Shown: positions 52,553-62,743, counted from the first letter of the stretch. The stretch: 64,000 bases of DNA from Sporosarcina sp. BI001-red (GCF_003384035.1 NZ_QQAK01000009.1:62001-126000), one strand, 5' to 3'. Notes: generated from the sequence alone by a model not told the origin. Made by a program: numbers and translations.

Positions 52553-54160
52553 ATGGAAATTGCATCACAAAACGTACATAAAAGCGCCGTTATGGAAGCT
52601 TATGAACAAAACGAGCAGTTCAGCAAAACATTCTATGACTATACACTTAGCGCGGACAGTTATACACAGCGATTGGCTGAATTGAACAGTCGCCTGTTTC
52701 AACGACAGGAGCTTGCGTGTACAATCCGTTCCTATATGGAGCCTTTCGGAATTTCGGATGCTGCTTCTTCGCATTTAGAAGAACTCTCAAATAATGGTGT
52801 TGTTATCGTTGGGGGACAGCAAGCTGGACTTTTAACTGGACCGCTTTATTCCGTTCATAAAGCAATTACGGTTATTTTACTTGCGAAGCAACAACGGGAA
52901 AAGTTGGGGGTTCCAGTCATTCCTGTTTTTTGGGTGGCGGGTGAAGATCATGATTTAGAAGAGATCAATCACATCTTTACCGAACAAGATGGTCGTCCGT
53001 TGAAACAGCAATACCCGGAACGATTCGTTTTAAAAACAATGGCATCGGATACCGAGTATGATGCTGAGCAAATGGCTAACTACATTCGTGTAGTGTTCCG
53101 AGACTATGAAGAGACCGCGTATACGAAGAAATTATTAGCGGAAGTACTTCATTCGGCAGAACAAGAACATACATTTACTAGGTTCTTTGTGCGCTTGATG
53201 AATGACCTATTCCAGAAACACGGACTGTTGTTCATAGATTCTGCAGACAAGTCGTTGCGGAAACTTGAATCCAACTATTTCAAAAAACTCATTGCAGAGT
53301 CTGGAACGATTGCTGGTTTGATTACACGTAAAGAACGGCTATTTGAAGAACAGGGATTTGGAACACCTATTCAAGCTGCAGAAGACGCAGCTCATTTATT
53401 TTATGTACATGACACTGGACGAGTCCTATTGAGTAGGAAAGGCAATTTCTTTGTCAATGAAGCTGCTGGACTTCAATTTTCAACTGCAGAATTGCTCGAA
53501 ATCGCTGAACAGACGCCATGGCTACTTAGTAATAACGTGGCAACGAGACCATTAATGCAAGACATGGTATTCCCGGTTCTCGCATTTGTCGGGGGACCTG
53601 GTGAGATTGCATACTGGTCGTTGTTAAAAGATGCTTTTAATCATTTTGAAATGAAAATGCCGATACTTGTACCCCGTATTTCCATAACAATAGTTACAGC
53701 AGAAACACAGCATGCATTGGAAAAATCAGAGTTGACCGTTGATCAAGTGATGACTGGTGAAGTGATAAACAGACGGGCGCAATTTTTAGACGAACAGAGA
53801 GACGTTAAACTGGAACAGTTACTGCAAGAAACTGAGAACGTGATCCAGGAACAATACAACAAAATTGAGCAGAACATTTCTGATAAGGACTTGAAAAGTC
53901 TAGCTGAAAAAAATCGTGCGTATCATTTACGACAGCTTACCTATCTAAAGGATAAAGCGGAAGATGCCTTGTTAAGAAAATACGCCGCAGCAATCCGAGA
54001 TTATAGTCTAGCAGAGGGAGATTTGTATCCCGAAAGAAACTTGCAAGAACGTACGTATACACCATATCCCTATTTAAATGTATATGGGCCTACATTAATC
54101 GATGATTTGTTAAATGCTTCAATCCCGATGAATGGTCAACATGTTGTTATTTACTTATAA
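52553..54160 (+). CDS. bshC: Bacillithiol synthase, cysteine-adding enzyme
   Basis: Last step of bacillithiol synthesis, joining cysteine to glucosaminyl-malate. The 535-residue protein (YllA family) has a Rossmann-like core with VIVGGQQAGLLTGPLYSVHKA (about residues 83-103) and VFWVAGEDHDLEEIN, plus a long coiled-coil segment near 400-470. A dedicated terminator follows. Its presence shows that the organism uses bacillithiol as its low-molecular-weight thiol. Confidence 0.95.
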   Translation: MEIASQNVHKSAVMEAYEQNEQFSKTFYDYTLSADSYTQRLAELNSRLFQRQELACTIRSYMEPFGISDAASSHLEELSNNGVVIVGGQQAGLLTGPLYSVHKAITVILLAKQQREKLGVPVIPVFWVAGEDHDLEEINHIFTEQDGRPLKQQYPERFVLKTMASDTEYDAEQMANYIRVVFRDYEETAYTKKLLAEVLHSAEQEHTFTRFFVRLMNDLFQKHGLLFIDSADKSLRKLESNYFKKLIAESGTIAGLITRKERLFEEQGFGTPIQAAEDAAHLFYVHDTGRVLLSRKGNFFVNEAAGLQFSTAELLEIAEQTPWLLSNNVATRPLMQDMVFPVLAFVGGPGEIAYWSLLKDAFNHFEMKMPILVPRISITIVTAETQHALEKSELTVDQVMTGEVINRRAQFLDEQRDVKLEQLLQETENVIQEQYNKIEQNISDKDLKSLAEKNRAYHLRQLTYLKDKAEDALLRKYAAAIRDYSLAEGDLYPERNLQERTYTPYPYLNVYGPTLIDDLLNASIPMNGQHVVIYL

Positions 54161-54172
54161 GTGATTTATTTG

Positions 54173-54220
54173 AGCACCTCTTACGCACATGAACTGTGCG
54201 TATAGAGGTGCTTTTCTTTG
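54173..54220 (+). terminator. Terminator of bshC
   Basis: AGCACCTCT.ACGCAC pairs with GTGCGT..AGAGGTGCT, followed by TTTCTTTG. It isolates bshC from the dcw cluster. Confidence 0.92.
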
Positions 54221-54277
54221 TAATAAATGTAACAATCTCAATAAATGAAGTACTATTGATACATTTTCATTGCAATT

Positions 54278-54311
54278 TGGGAAATTGGTGGAGGAAAGTG
54301 GGGGGATGTGG
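54278..54311 (+). promoter_or_regulatory. Candidate MraZ-binding repeats upstream of mraZ
   Basis: GTGG occurs at 54288, 54298 and 54308, with TGGG at 54278: four G-rich boxes at exact 10-bp spacing, ending 32 bp before the mraZ start. MraZ is known to bind tandem TGGG/GTGG-type boxes spaced by a helical turn in front of its own operon in other bacteria. I see no convincing -35/-10 pair next to them. Confidence 0.6.
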
Positions 54312-54342
54312 TACATTAAATTTATATAGTGGGGTGAAGGGT

Positions 54343-54774
54343 ATGTTCATGGGCGAATATCAGCATACTATCGATACAAAAGGCCGTTTGATTATCCCTT
54401 CGAAATTTAGGGAAGATCTTGCGGATGGTTTTGTGTTGACTCGCGGCCTGGACAACTGTCTCTTTGGTTATCCGATGGATGAATGGAAAAAACTCGAAGA
54501 AAAGTTGAAAGCGCTGCCCGTGACTAAGAAAGATGCCCGAGCATTCACACGTTTTTTCTTTTCTGGTGCAACTGAAGTTGAACTGGACAAGCAAGGCCGT
54601 GTTAATATTCCATCTTCACTACTTGGCTATGCCAAAATCTCAAAAGATTGTATGGTTATCGGTGTTTCGGGAAGGTTTGAAATATGGTCTGAAGAAAATT
54701 GGCAGACATATTACGAGGAGTCCGAGGAATCCTTTAACGATATCGCAGAAAATATCATGGACTTTGATTTTTGA
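54343..54774 (+). CDS. mraZ: Transcriptional regulator MraZ
   Basis: First gene of the division/cell-wall cluster. The 143-residue protein has two SpoVT-AbrB-like domains, each with a DTKGRLIIP or DKQGRVNIP motif (about residues 13-21 and 88-96). The start at 54343 follows GGGGTGAAGGG; the frame upstream runs back into the bshC terminator region and is not coding. MraZ forms rings and binds direct repeats upstream of its own operon. Confidence 0.95.
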   Translation: MFMGEYQHTIDTKGRLIIPSKFREDLADGFVLTRGLDNCLFGYPMDEWKKLEEKLKALPVTKKDARAFTRFFFSGATEVELDKQGRVNIPSSLLGYAKISKDCMVIGVSGRFEIWSEENWQTYYEESEESFNDIAENIMDFDF

Positions 54775-54823
54775 TTGTTAGTTTGTATTGTAGACGTTAA
54801 TTTTTAGAAAGCAGGCGGTAACA

Positions 54824-55756
54824 GTGTTCGATCATACAACCGTATTACTACATGAAGCTGTAGAAGGCCTTTCCATAAAGCCTGAAGGAATCTATGTCGA
54901 CTGTACACTCGGTGGAGCAGGGCATAGTAAGGAGATTGCTAAGCAACTATCAGGTGAAGGTAGACTTATTTGCTTTGATCAAGACATGACTGCAATTGAA
55001 GCGGCAAAACACACCTTATCCGAGTATTTGGATAGAGTGACATTCATTCATGCTAATTTCAGTCAGCTAAAAGAGGAACTCCATAGAATTGATATAGAAT
55101 ATGTAGATGGAATTTTGTACGATCTTGGTGTTTCATCACCGCAATTAGATACTCCTGAACGTGGATTTAGTTATAACCATGATGCGCCATTGGACATGAG
55201 AATGGATACAACGGCCTCACTGACTGCATTTGAAGTGGTGAATGAATGGAGTTATCAAGATTTACTTCGTATTTTCTTTCGTTACGGAGAGGAAAAGTTC
55301 TCGAAAAGTATTGCCCGTAAAATTGAGGCAGCACGCTCAGAAAAACCGATTCAGTCGACTGCGGAACTTGCAGAGCTTATTAAGACAGGGATTCCAGCCG
55401 CTGCCAGAAGAACCGGCGGCCACCCGGCGAAGCGAGTATTTCAAGCTATTCGAATTGCGGTCAATGATGAATTAGGCGCAGCAGAAACGTCGCTGACAGA
55501 TGCTATTGAACTGCTAAATCCAAACGGACGCATCAGTGTCATCACATTCCACTCGTTGGAAGATCGATTGTGCAAGACGATTTTCAAGGAAGCTTCCTCA
55601 CTTCCAGAACTTCCACCCAATTTGCCTGTGATACCAGAAGGACTTGACGTCAAATTGAAACTGATTACCCGTAAACCTATCTTGCCAAGTGAAGAAGAAA
55701 TAGAAGTCAACAAACGAGCAAGATCTGCAAAGCTTCGAATAGCCGAAAGAAAATGA
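54824..55756 (+). CDS. rsmH: 16S rRNA (cytosine1402-N4)-methyltransferase
   Basis: SAM-dependent methyltransferase (MraW) that modifies the decoding centre. The 310-residue protein starts at a GTG (54824), (M)[18 protein letters not shown]-binding [14 protein letters not shown] (about 26-39), the [13 protein letters not shown] motif near 103, and [17 protein letters not shown] near 203 are all present. Second gene of the dcw cluster. Confidence 0.96.
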   Translation: MFDHTTVLLHEAVEGLSIKPEGIYVDCTLGGAGHSKEIAKQLSGEGRLICFDQDMTAIEAAKHTLSEYLDRVTFIHANFSQLKEELHRIDIEYVDGILYDLGVSSPQLDTPERGFSYNHDAPLDMRMDTTASLTAFEVVNEWSYQDLLRIFFRYGEEKFSKSIARKIEAARSEKPIQSTAELAELIKTGIPAAARRTGGHPAKRVFQAIRIAVNDELGAAETSLTDAIELLNPNGRISVITFHSLEDRLCKTIFKEASSLPELPPNLPVIPEGLDVKLKLITRKPILPSEEEIEVNKRARSAKLRIAERK

Positions 55757-55773
55757 AAAGGGGATGAGGATGA

Positions 55774-56142
55774 ATGGCTCTAGAGCAACGCAAAATCCAA
55801 CCGAATTACATACCGGAACAGGAAACTCAAGCGAGTCCTGCATCGATACCTGCTCCGAAAACCCGGAAGTTCTTTTCACCGGGTGAAAAATTTCTAGCTG
55901 TTGTGTTCATTGCGGCTGTTGTGATGTTTTCGACAATGGTGCTTCATACACAAGCGCAAATCAATGATACAAACAAAGATATGTACTATCTTTCAAACAA
56001 AATCGAGGAAACATCAAAACAGAATATCGAGTTGTCCAATCAAGTAAGCGAGAAATCGACGTATGAACGTATTTGGGAGAAAGCAAAGGAACTTGGCTTG
56101 AATCTGAATGAAAGTAACGTAAAGGTCGTGCCTGGACGATGA
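55774..56142 (+). CDS. ftsL: Cell division protein FtsL
   Basis: A 122-residue bitopic membrane protein: cytoplasmic Pro/Gln-rich N-terminus, one helix (about 39-58), and an extracellular coiled coil (about 60-105). It partners DivIC and DivIB at the septum. The stop overlaps the pbpB start (ATGA). The identity rests on topology and place between rsmH and pbpB. Confidence 0.92.
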   Translation: MALEQRKIQPNYIPEQETQASPASIPAPKTRKFFSPGEKFLAVVFIAAVVMFSTMVLHTQAQINDTNKDMYYLSNKIEETSKQNIELSNQVSEKSTYERIWEKAKELGLNLNESNVKVVPGR

Positions 56143-58343
56143 AGAAAAAGAAATTTCGATTTCAAGGTGGGGCCTTTCTAATGCTGTTGTTATTTGGAGG
56201 GCTCTTTTTCCTTTTGTTCGGAAGAATGCTCCAGATTCAAATTACGGGACAAATTGACGGGCGTCCTCTTGCGGCGATGGCAGATCAGAAGTATTTAAAA
56301 GAAAGTGTTTTAAAAGCGAACCGCGGGCAGATTGTTGACCGAGCGGGAGATGTGATCGCTACGGACACGTTGAGCTATCGGTTAATTGCCGTTCTCAGTA
56401 AAGATGCGAGTAAAGGTTCTAAAAAACCGCAGCATGTTACAGATTATGAACATACGGCGGAAGTGCTAAGTAAGTATATTGATATGGACAAGGAAGAGAT
56501 CCTGAAACTCTTCAAAAATGCTAAAGAGGGTACGTACCAGATTGAATTCGGGAAGGCGGGGCGCTCCATTTCGAATGAGACTGCCGATGCTATCAAGAAA
56601 GAAGAATTACCAGGTATCCGTTTCTTCGAAGACAAAAAACGGCTTTATCCGAATGGGAATTTTGCTTCGTATTTAATAGGCTTTGCGATGCCTGAAGAAG
56701 ATGAAGACCAAACGGTGAAAACTATCGGGAAAATGGGTCTCGAAAAAACATACAATAAGCAACTGACGGGAACTGACGGAAAAGCGGATTTCAAGACGGA
56801 CCGATGGGGGATCCAATTGCGCGATTCTAAAAAGAACATCGAAGCACCCAAAGACGGTCAGACGATCCAGTTAACGCTAGATAAAACGATTGAAAACTTT
56901 ACAGAAGATGCGCTCAATCGTGCTGAAGAAAAATACCACCCTGAAAAAATGCTGGCAATTGTAGTGAATCCAAAAACAGGTGAGATTCTTTCAATGAGTC
57001 AACGCCCATCATTCCATCCCGGAACACGCGAAGGATTGACAGGGAATTGGCTGAATGAGGCTGTTGAGGAAACATTTGAACCAGGATCGACCATGAAAAT
57101 GTTTACACTTGCAGCAGCTATCCAAGAAAACAAATGGGATCCGAATGCCTATTACAAATCGGGGCAATATGAAATTTATGATCAAACTATTCGTGATGTA
57201 AATAAAGTCGGGTGGGGGATGATTACATTCCTTGAAGGTTTCCAACGTTCATCAAACGTCTCAATGGCATACTTGCTTGAGAGATTGGGAGATCAGACAC
57301 TCATTGAATACTTTGATGAATTCGGGTTCGGTAAGAAAGTGGGAATCGATTTGCCGAATGAGGCATCGGGTATTCTGCTAGCGAACTATCCAAGTGAACG
57401 ACTCACGACTTCGTATGGACAAGGATCGACTGTAACGCCGATTCAGATGGTACAGGCAGCAACAGCCATTGCGAATAACGGAAAGATGATGACGCCGTAT
57501 GTGATTGATCAAATCGTCGATCCGAATACAGATAAAATCGTTGAGAAACATGAACCTACTGAGAAAAAGAGTCCAATTAGTGAACAAACTGCAAAGCAAG
57601 TACGTGAAGTACTGGCATCGGTTATTACTGCAGAACATGGAACTGGTAAAAAATTCGCTTTAGATGGATATGTTGCAGGTGGGAAAACCGGTACTGCACA
57701 AATTCCGAAAACTTCGGGTGGGGGGTATATTGCAGGTGATGGAAATTACCTTTACTCATTCCTTGGAATGGCCCCTATCGATGATCCACAATTATTAACA
57801 TATGTACTTGTTCAGAAACCGAAACTAAAAGCAGGTCAATATGGTTCAGACCCGACTTCTGAAATCTTCACATCCATAATGGAAAGTAGCTTAAAGTATT
57901 TAAATATCGCGCCTGACGCTGAACAACCAGATGAGTCTTTGAAACTGAAAGATTATACTGGGGAATCTTCAGAAGAAGTGACAGCTAGTCTAACAGAGGC
58001 AGGCTTGAAACCGATAATCGTTGGGAAACCAGGCGAGATAGTCCAGCAATCTCCTGCAGTCAATACGAAGATCACAAAAGGTTCGCTAGTGCTTCTTAAA
58101 ACTTCTGGAGAGACGATTCTACCTGATTTTACAGGGTGGTCCAAAAAACAAGTTCTAGTGTTCAAGAACTTCTCGGGTCTTGATATCCGCTTGAATGGGG
58201 AAGGGTTCGTTGTGAAGCAAAGTCTATCGACAGGAGCAACCGTATCCAAAAGTGATCCAATTGTGGTTACGTTGGAAGAGCCCGAGCAACTGAACCAAAC
58301 GAAGCCAGAATTAGAAGAAGAACCTGAAATTATTGGTGGTTGA
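56139..58343 (+). CDS. pbpB: Penicillin-binding protein 2B (division transpeptidase)
   Basis: Class B penicillin-binding protein of the septum, 734 residues. It has an N-terminal anchor (about 10-32), a dimerisation domain, a transpeptidase domain with Ser317 in GSTMKM, SSN and GGKTGTAQ, and two C-terminal PASTA domains (about 600-720). It works with FtsW. Its place directly before spoVD and its two PASTA domains agree with B. subtilis PbpB. Confidence 0.95.
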   Translation: MKKKKFRFQGGAFLMLLLFGGLFFLLFGRMLQIQITGQIDGRPLAAMADQKYLKESVLKANRGQIVDRAGDVIATDTLSYRLIAVLSKDASKGSKKPQHVTDYEHTAEVLSKYIDMDKEEILKLFKNAKEGTYQIEFGKAGRSISNETADAIKKEELPGIRFFEDKKRLYPNGNFASYLIGFAMPEEDEDQTVKTIGKMGLEKTYNKQLTGTDGKADFKTDRWGIQLRDSKKNIEAPKDGQTIQLTLDKTIENFTEDALNRAEEKYHPEKMLAIVVNPKTGEILSMSQRPSFHPGTREGLTGNWLNEAVEETFEPGSTMKMFTLAAAIQENKWDPNAYYKSGQYEIYDQTIRDVNKVGWGMITFLEGFQRSSNVSMAYLLERLGDQTLIEYFDEFGFGKKVGIDLPNEASGILLANYPSERLTTSYGQGSTVTPIQMVQAATAIANNGKMMTPYVIDQIVDPNTDKIVEKHEPTEKKSPISEQTAKQVREVLASVITAEHGTGKKFALDGYVAGGKTGTAQIPKTSGGGYIAGDGNYLYSFLGMAPIDDPQLLTYVLVQKPKLKAGQYGSDPTSEIFTSIMESSLKYLNIAPDAEQPDESLKLKDYTGESSEEVTASLTEAGLKPIIVGKPGEIVQQSPAVNTKITKGSLVLLKTSGETILPDFTGWSKKQVLVFKNFSGLDIRLNGEGFVVKQSLSTGATVSKSDPIVVTLEEPEQLNQTKPELEEEPEIIGG

Positions 58344-58355
58344 TGAATAGCTGAG

Positions 58356-58363
58356 CATACACT
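58356..58363 (+). promoter_or_regulatory. Sigma-E-like -10 element before spoVD
   Basis: CATACACT fits the sigma-E -10 consensus CATACAHT perfectly and lies 38 nt before the spoVD start, where sigma-E transcription is expected. The -35 region (58335-58342) is a poor match. Confidence 0.4.
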
Positions 58364-58401
58364 CTCATAAATTAGCAATAAAACGAGAGGTGTGAAGCTC
58401 T

Positions 58402-60315
58402 TTGAAAGAAATCACCGGAATGCGGTCTAAGAAAAGACTGCGGGCCGTGTTCATTATTTTTTTACTTTTACTCGGAGCTACTGTGGGAAAGTTATTCCAT
58501 GCACAGATCATTAAACATGAATGGCTAAAAGAGCGCGCACAAGCAAACTGGGATCGAGAGATTCCTTTTGGTGGTGTAAGAGGGGAGATTGTGGATAGGA
58601 ACGGCAAGTTGATTGTAGGAAACCAACTTGCCCCTACACTTTACTTCATGCCGCCACAGAACCCGGATCCTGAAGAAGCAGCAGCAAAACTTGCACCGAT
58701 ATTACAAGTCGATCAGGCGAAGTTAGCTGAGAAAATGAGTAAAAAAGCTTACATGGTTAAATTGGCACCAGAGGGGAAAAACATTGACAAAGCTCAAGCG
58801 GATGAAATTTCAGCGTTGAAAATCCCGGGTTTGTACACGGGGGTGGATTTCATGCGAAGTTACCCAAATGGAGAATTACTCTCTCGTCTTTTAGGGTTTA
58901 CGGGGTATGATGGTAAAGGTCTTGCCGGAATTGAATATGCATATAACGAGTTTTTGGATGGAACGGGCGACAAAATTCGAATGTACACTGATGCAAGAGG
59001 CGTTCCACTTCCCCATGTGGATGATGACTTCAAAGACGGTAAAGAGGGCTCATCCGTAGTATTGACAATCGATGCTGAAATGCAAAAAATTGTTGAACGG
59101 GAACTTTCACAAGCAATGGAAAAGTATGATGCTAACCAAGCACTTGCGATTGTGATGAACCCAAAAACAGGAGAGTTACTCTCTTTAGCATCTACACCGA
59201 CATTCGATCCTTCGAACTATCAGGATGTGAAACCCGATATTTATAATCGAAACTTACCGGTTTGGATGACTTTCGAGCCTGGCTCCACGTTTAAGATTAT
59301 GACACTAGCAGCAGGACTGGAAGAAAAAGTTATTGACTTGGACCATGAAACCTTTAATGATCCAGGGTATACTATGGTAGGTGGGGCCCGCTTGCGTTGC
59401 TGGAAGCGAGAAGGTCATGGCCATCAATCTTTTCTGGAAGTCGTTGAGAACTCTTGTAACCCAGGTTTCATTGAAATCGGACGACGTCTAGGAGAAGAAA
59501 AACTATCTTCATATATTCGTGATTTCGGTTTTGGTGAATCTACAGAATCGGGTATTGCTGGTGAAGCAAAAGGGATTTTGTTTGCGAAAGATGCATTTGG
59601 TCCTGTGGAGCAAGCGACGACCGCATTCGGTCAAGGGATTGCAGTGACTCCGATTCAACAAGTGCAGGCTGTAGCCGCAGCCGTTAACGGTGGAATGCTG
59701 TACAAACCATATATCGTTAAAGAGATAATTGGCCCGGATGGGAATGCAACCCAATCGTACGTGCCTGAGATGAAGCGCCGTGTTGTAAGTGAAGAAACGT
59801 CTGCTGAAGTTCGAAGAGCACTTGAATCTGTAGTTGCAAATGGTTCAGGCCGCAATGCATTTGTCGATGAAATACGAGTTGGCGGGAAGACGGGAACAGC
59901 ACAAAAGGTTCAAGATGGAACGTACAAAGAAGGGGACTATATTGTCTCGTTCATAGGTATTGCACCTTCCAATGACCCTGAATTAGTCGTCTATGTTGCA
60001 ATTGATAATCCTAAAAACTCAGTTCAGTTTGGAGGCGTCATCGCAGCGCCAATTGTTGGAAGAATTATTGAAGAAATAGCTCCTTTAGCAGGAATTCAAC
60101 CACAAAAAGATCAGGTGGAAAAAGAATATCGTTGGGGTGATCCATTAACACAGCGTGTTCCTGACCTAAAAGGACTCACAAAAGACGAAGTTGCAAAGCA
60201 ACAGTACACGCTCAGAATTGAGTGGCACGGAAATGGCAAGAAAGTTAGTAAACAATTACCTGTTCCAGGAACAGTAGTGAATGAAGAAGATGTGATTCAC
60301 TTATATACAGAGTAA
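58402..60315 (+). CDS. spoVD: Stage V sporulation protein D, cortex transpeptidase
   Basis: Class B penicillin-binding protein that crosslinks spore cortex peptidoglycan in the mother cell. Start is a TTG at 58402, 9 nt after GAGAGGTG. The 637-residue protein has an anchor (about 13-30), a transpeptidase domain with Ser295 in GSTFKIM, SCN and GGKTGTAQ, and one C-terminal PASTA domain (about 580-637). One PASTA domain and the place after pbpB distinguish it from PBP2B. Its presence shows that the organism forms endospores. mraY, not murE, comes next. Confidence 0.93.
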   Translation: MKEITGMRSKKRLRAVFIIFLLLLGATVGKLFHAQIIKHEWLKERAQANWDREIPFGGVRGEIVDRNGKLIVGNQLAPTLYFMPPQNPDPEEAAAKLAPILQVDQAKLAEKMSKKAYMVKLAPEGKNIDKAQADEISALKIPGLYTGVDFMRSYPNGELLSRLLGFTGYDGKGLAGIEYAYNEFLDGTGDKIRMYTDARGVPLPHVDDDFKDGKEGSSVVLTIDAEMQKIVERELSQAMEKYDANQALAIVMNPKTGELLSLASTPTFDPSNYQDVKPDIYNRNLPVWMTFEPGSTFKIMTLAAGLEEKVIDLDHETFNDPGYTMVGGARLRCWKREGHGHQSFLEVVENSCNPGFIEIGRRLGEEKLSSYIRDFGFGESTESGIAGEAKGILFAKDAFGPVEQATTAFGQGIAVTPIQQVQAVAAAVNGGMLYKPYIVKEIIGPDGNATQSYVPEMKRRVVSEETSAEVRRALESVVANGSGRNAFVDEIRVGGKTGTAQKVQDGTYKEGDYIVSFIGIAPSNDPELVVYVAIDNPKNSVQFGGVIAAPIVGRIIEEIAPLAGIQPQKDQVEKEYRWGDPLTQRVPDLKGLTKDEVAKQQYTLRIEWHGNGKKVSKQLPVPGTVVNEEDVIHLYTE

Positions 60316-60372
60316 TTGTACGAATACTACTGAACCAACAACTTGTTTGGGAACACAGAAGGAGAACTAAAC

Positions 60373-61344
60373 ATGACGCTCGCCACAACAATCACGGCAA
60401 TTGCCGTAACATTTGGCCTTACAGCTCTACTGGGCTATGCGATTATCCCACTTCTGAGACGGATGAAATTCGGCCAAAGCATTCGAGAAGAGGGGCCACA
60501 AGCCCACATGAAAAAAGCAGGGACACCAACAATGGGCGGACTGATTTTCCTAGTCGCGATTCTTATTGCAACGCCTATTTTGTCTTACATAAATGGCGTG
60601 CTCACTACCCAGACAATCGTTCTATTGCTCGTCTTGGTCGGTTTCGGGGTTATTGGGTTCATTGATGACTTTATCATCGTGGTGATGAAACGAAATTTAG
60701 GTTTGACTTCTTTACAAAAACTAATCGGGCAAATTATTATCGCGATCTTTGCGTTTTTCTTACTGAAATTAGGACCATTTGATACAGTGATTTCGATTCC
60801 GTTTACCGGATTTGAAATCGATATGGGAATCTTTTATGTCGTATTCCTAATATTTTGGCTCGTTGGATTCTCGAATGCTGTGAATCTCACGGATGGATTG
60901 GATGGCCTCGTGTCAGGTACATCATCAATTGCATTCTCAGCATTCGGTATTCTTGCAGTATCCTATAATCAGCAAGATATCGCGATGTTTTCATTTGTCG
61001 TATCGGGAGCTATGCTCGGTTTCCTATTGTTCAACATGAAACCTGCACGGGTATTTATGGGGGATACAGGTTCACTAGCACTTGGTGGTGCGTTGGCAAT
61101 GATTTCAATGCTCATGAAGCAAGAGTTCTTGCTGCTCATAATCGGAATTGTTTACGTCATTGAGACATTATCAGTGATCATTCAAGTGATTAGTTTTAAA
61201 ACGACAGGCAAACGGGTATTCAAGATGAGTCCGATCCATCATCATTTTGAACTTTCTGGATGGTCGGAATGGAAAGTGGTACTTGTCTTTTGGGGAATTG
61301 CTTTCCTCGCTGCAATCGTACCTGTACTTATGGAGGTGATGTAA
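60373..61344 (+). CDS. mraY: Phospho-N-acetylmuramoyl-pentapeptide transferase
   Basis: Makes lipid I from UDP-MurNAc-pentapeptide and undecaprenyl phosphate. The 323-residue protein, start 60373 after GGAG, has about ten membrane helices and the conserved KKAGTPTMGG, GFIDDF, NAVNLTDGLDGL and FMGDTGSLALGG motifs with the catalytic Asp residues, plus PIHHHFE. It starts 58 nt after the spoVD stop; murE, which normally sits here, is missing. Confidence 0.96.
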   Translation: MTLATTITAIAVTFGLTALLGYAIIPLLRRMKFGQSIREEGPQAHMKKAGTPTMGGLIFLVAILIATPILSYINGVLTTQTIVLLLVLVGFGVIGFIDDFIIVVMKRNLGLTSLQKLIGQIIIAIFAFFLLKLGPFDTVISIPFTGFEIDMGIFYVVFLIFWLVGFSNAVNLTDGLDGLVSGTSSIAFSAFGILAVSYNQQDIAMFSFVVSGAMLGFLLFNMKPARVFMGDTGSLALGGALAMISMLMKQEFLLLIIGIVYVIETLSVIIQVISFKTTGKRVFKMSPIHHHFELSGWSEWKVVLVFWGIAFLAAIVPVLMEVM

Positions 61345-61345
61345 A

Positions 61346-62701
61346 ATGCACAACGCAGCTCAGTTTTTGGGAAAAAAAGCACTTGTCCTAGGATTAGCGA
61401 AAAGTGGTCATGCCGCTGCCTCGTTACTATCAGCATGTGGGGCATCTGTAACCTTAAATGATTATGCACCTGAGGACGGAAATCCACTAGCTGAACAATT
61501 ACGGACGCAAGGGGTCCGGGTTATCTGTGGTGGTCATCCCGACGATATATTAGAAGACGGCTTCGATTTTATCGTCAAAAATCCTGGAATCCCTTATTCC
61601 AACACTGTAATTTTACAGGCAGAGCAACTAGGAATTCCGATTTGGACGGAAATCGAACTTGCATACCTAATTAGTGAGGCACCAATTATTGGAATTACAG
61701 GTTCGAACGGAAAAACTACAACTACTACATTGCTATACCATATGTTGAATATTGGTGATCGACATCCATTAATTGCTGGTAATATCGGTACGGTTGCAAG
61801 TACGGTCGCAACAAAAGCGACAGCAGATGATGTCATTGTTTTGGAAGCATCTTCATTTCAATTGATGGGTGTTGATGAATTCCGTCCACATATCGCAATT
61901 TGGACGAATTTGTACGAAGCACATTTGGACTATCATGGAAGTGCTGATGCGTATGCTGAAGCAAAGGCTAAAATTACGAAAAACCAAAAGCAGACGGATT
62001 TCCTAATCTATAACGCAGATCAACCTGTCATTAAGCGTTTCATAGAGAATACTAAAGCGACTCTCGTTCCTTTTACAACTAAAGGTAGATCTGCTGAAGG
62101 GATTTCAGCAGACAGTGAATCGATATACTGGTTAGGTGAACCAATTATTCCAAGAAAGAAAATCACATTGCCTGGAGCTCATAATTTAGAAAATATCCTG
62201 TCTGCAACAGCGGCTGCGTTGTTATATGGCTGTGAACGGAGCGCGATTGAAAGTGTACTCAGTTCGTTTACAGGTGTAAGGCACCGTATGCAATTTGTAA
62301 CAGAATATGACGGACGCAAATTTTATAATGATTCGAAGGCTACGAATACGCTCGCAACCAAAAGCGCGTTGTCTTCATTTGAAACACCGACGATTTTAAT
62401 CGCTGGCGGATTGGATCGTGGACATTCGTTTGAGGAATTACGTCCACATATGAACCATGTAAAAGCGCTAATCGGGATTGGTGAAACGGGTGATCGACTC
62501 GTCCAGTTTGCCGAATCATGTGGTGTGGGAATTGTTAAAGAGACAGGTACCCTTTATGCTGCGATACAAGAAGCTTACGCCGTGTCCGACAAGGGAGACA
62601 CAGTTCTGCTATCTCCAGCCTGCGCGAGCTGGGATCAGTACCCTAACTTTGAAGCAAGAGGCGATGAATTTATCGAAGCTGTTCAAAAACTAAAAGCGTG
62701 A
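61346..62701 (+). CDS. murD: UDP-N-acetylmuramoylalanine--D-glutamate ligase
   Basis: Second Mur ligase of peptidoglycan synthesis. The 451-residue protein has an N-terminal Rossmann domain (KALVLGLAKSGHAAA), the ATP loop GITGSNGKTTTTTL near 113, the ASSFQL and NHLD-like segments (NLYEAHLDYH), and a C-terminal domain with NDSKATN. Only one nt separates it from mraY. Confidence 0.96.
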   Translation: MHNAAQFLGKKALVLGLAKSGHAAASLLSACGASVTLNDYAPEDGNPLAEQLRTQGVRVICGGHPDDILEDGFDFIVKNPGIPYSNTVILQAEQLGIPIWTEIELAYLISEAPIIGITGSNGKTTTTTLLYHMLNIGDRHPLIAGNIGTVASTVATKATADDVIVLEASSFQLMGVDEFRPHIAIWTNLYEAHLDYHGSADAYAEAKAKITKNQKQTDFLIYNADQPVIKRFIENTKATLVPFTTKGRSAEGISADSESIYWLGEPIIPRKKITLPGAHNLENILSATAAALLYGCERSAIESVLSSFTGVRHRMQFVTEYDGRKFYNDSKATNTLATKSALSSFETPTILIAGGLDRGHSFEELRPHMNHVKALIGIGETGDRLVQFAESCGVGIVKETGTLYAAIQEAYAVSDKGDTVLLSPACASWDQYPNFEARGDEFIEAVQKLKA

Positions 62702-62743
62702 ACGGTTAGTATTCGTTAGTTCTGTAAATCTAACAGCGAAAGG

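Noticed and set aside
54196-54342. Longer N-terminus for mraZ
   Set aside because: It runs through the bshC terminator and the G-rich boxes; the family start is at 54343.
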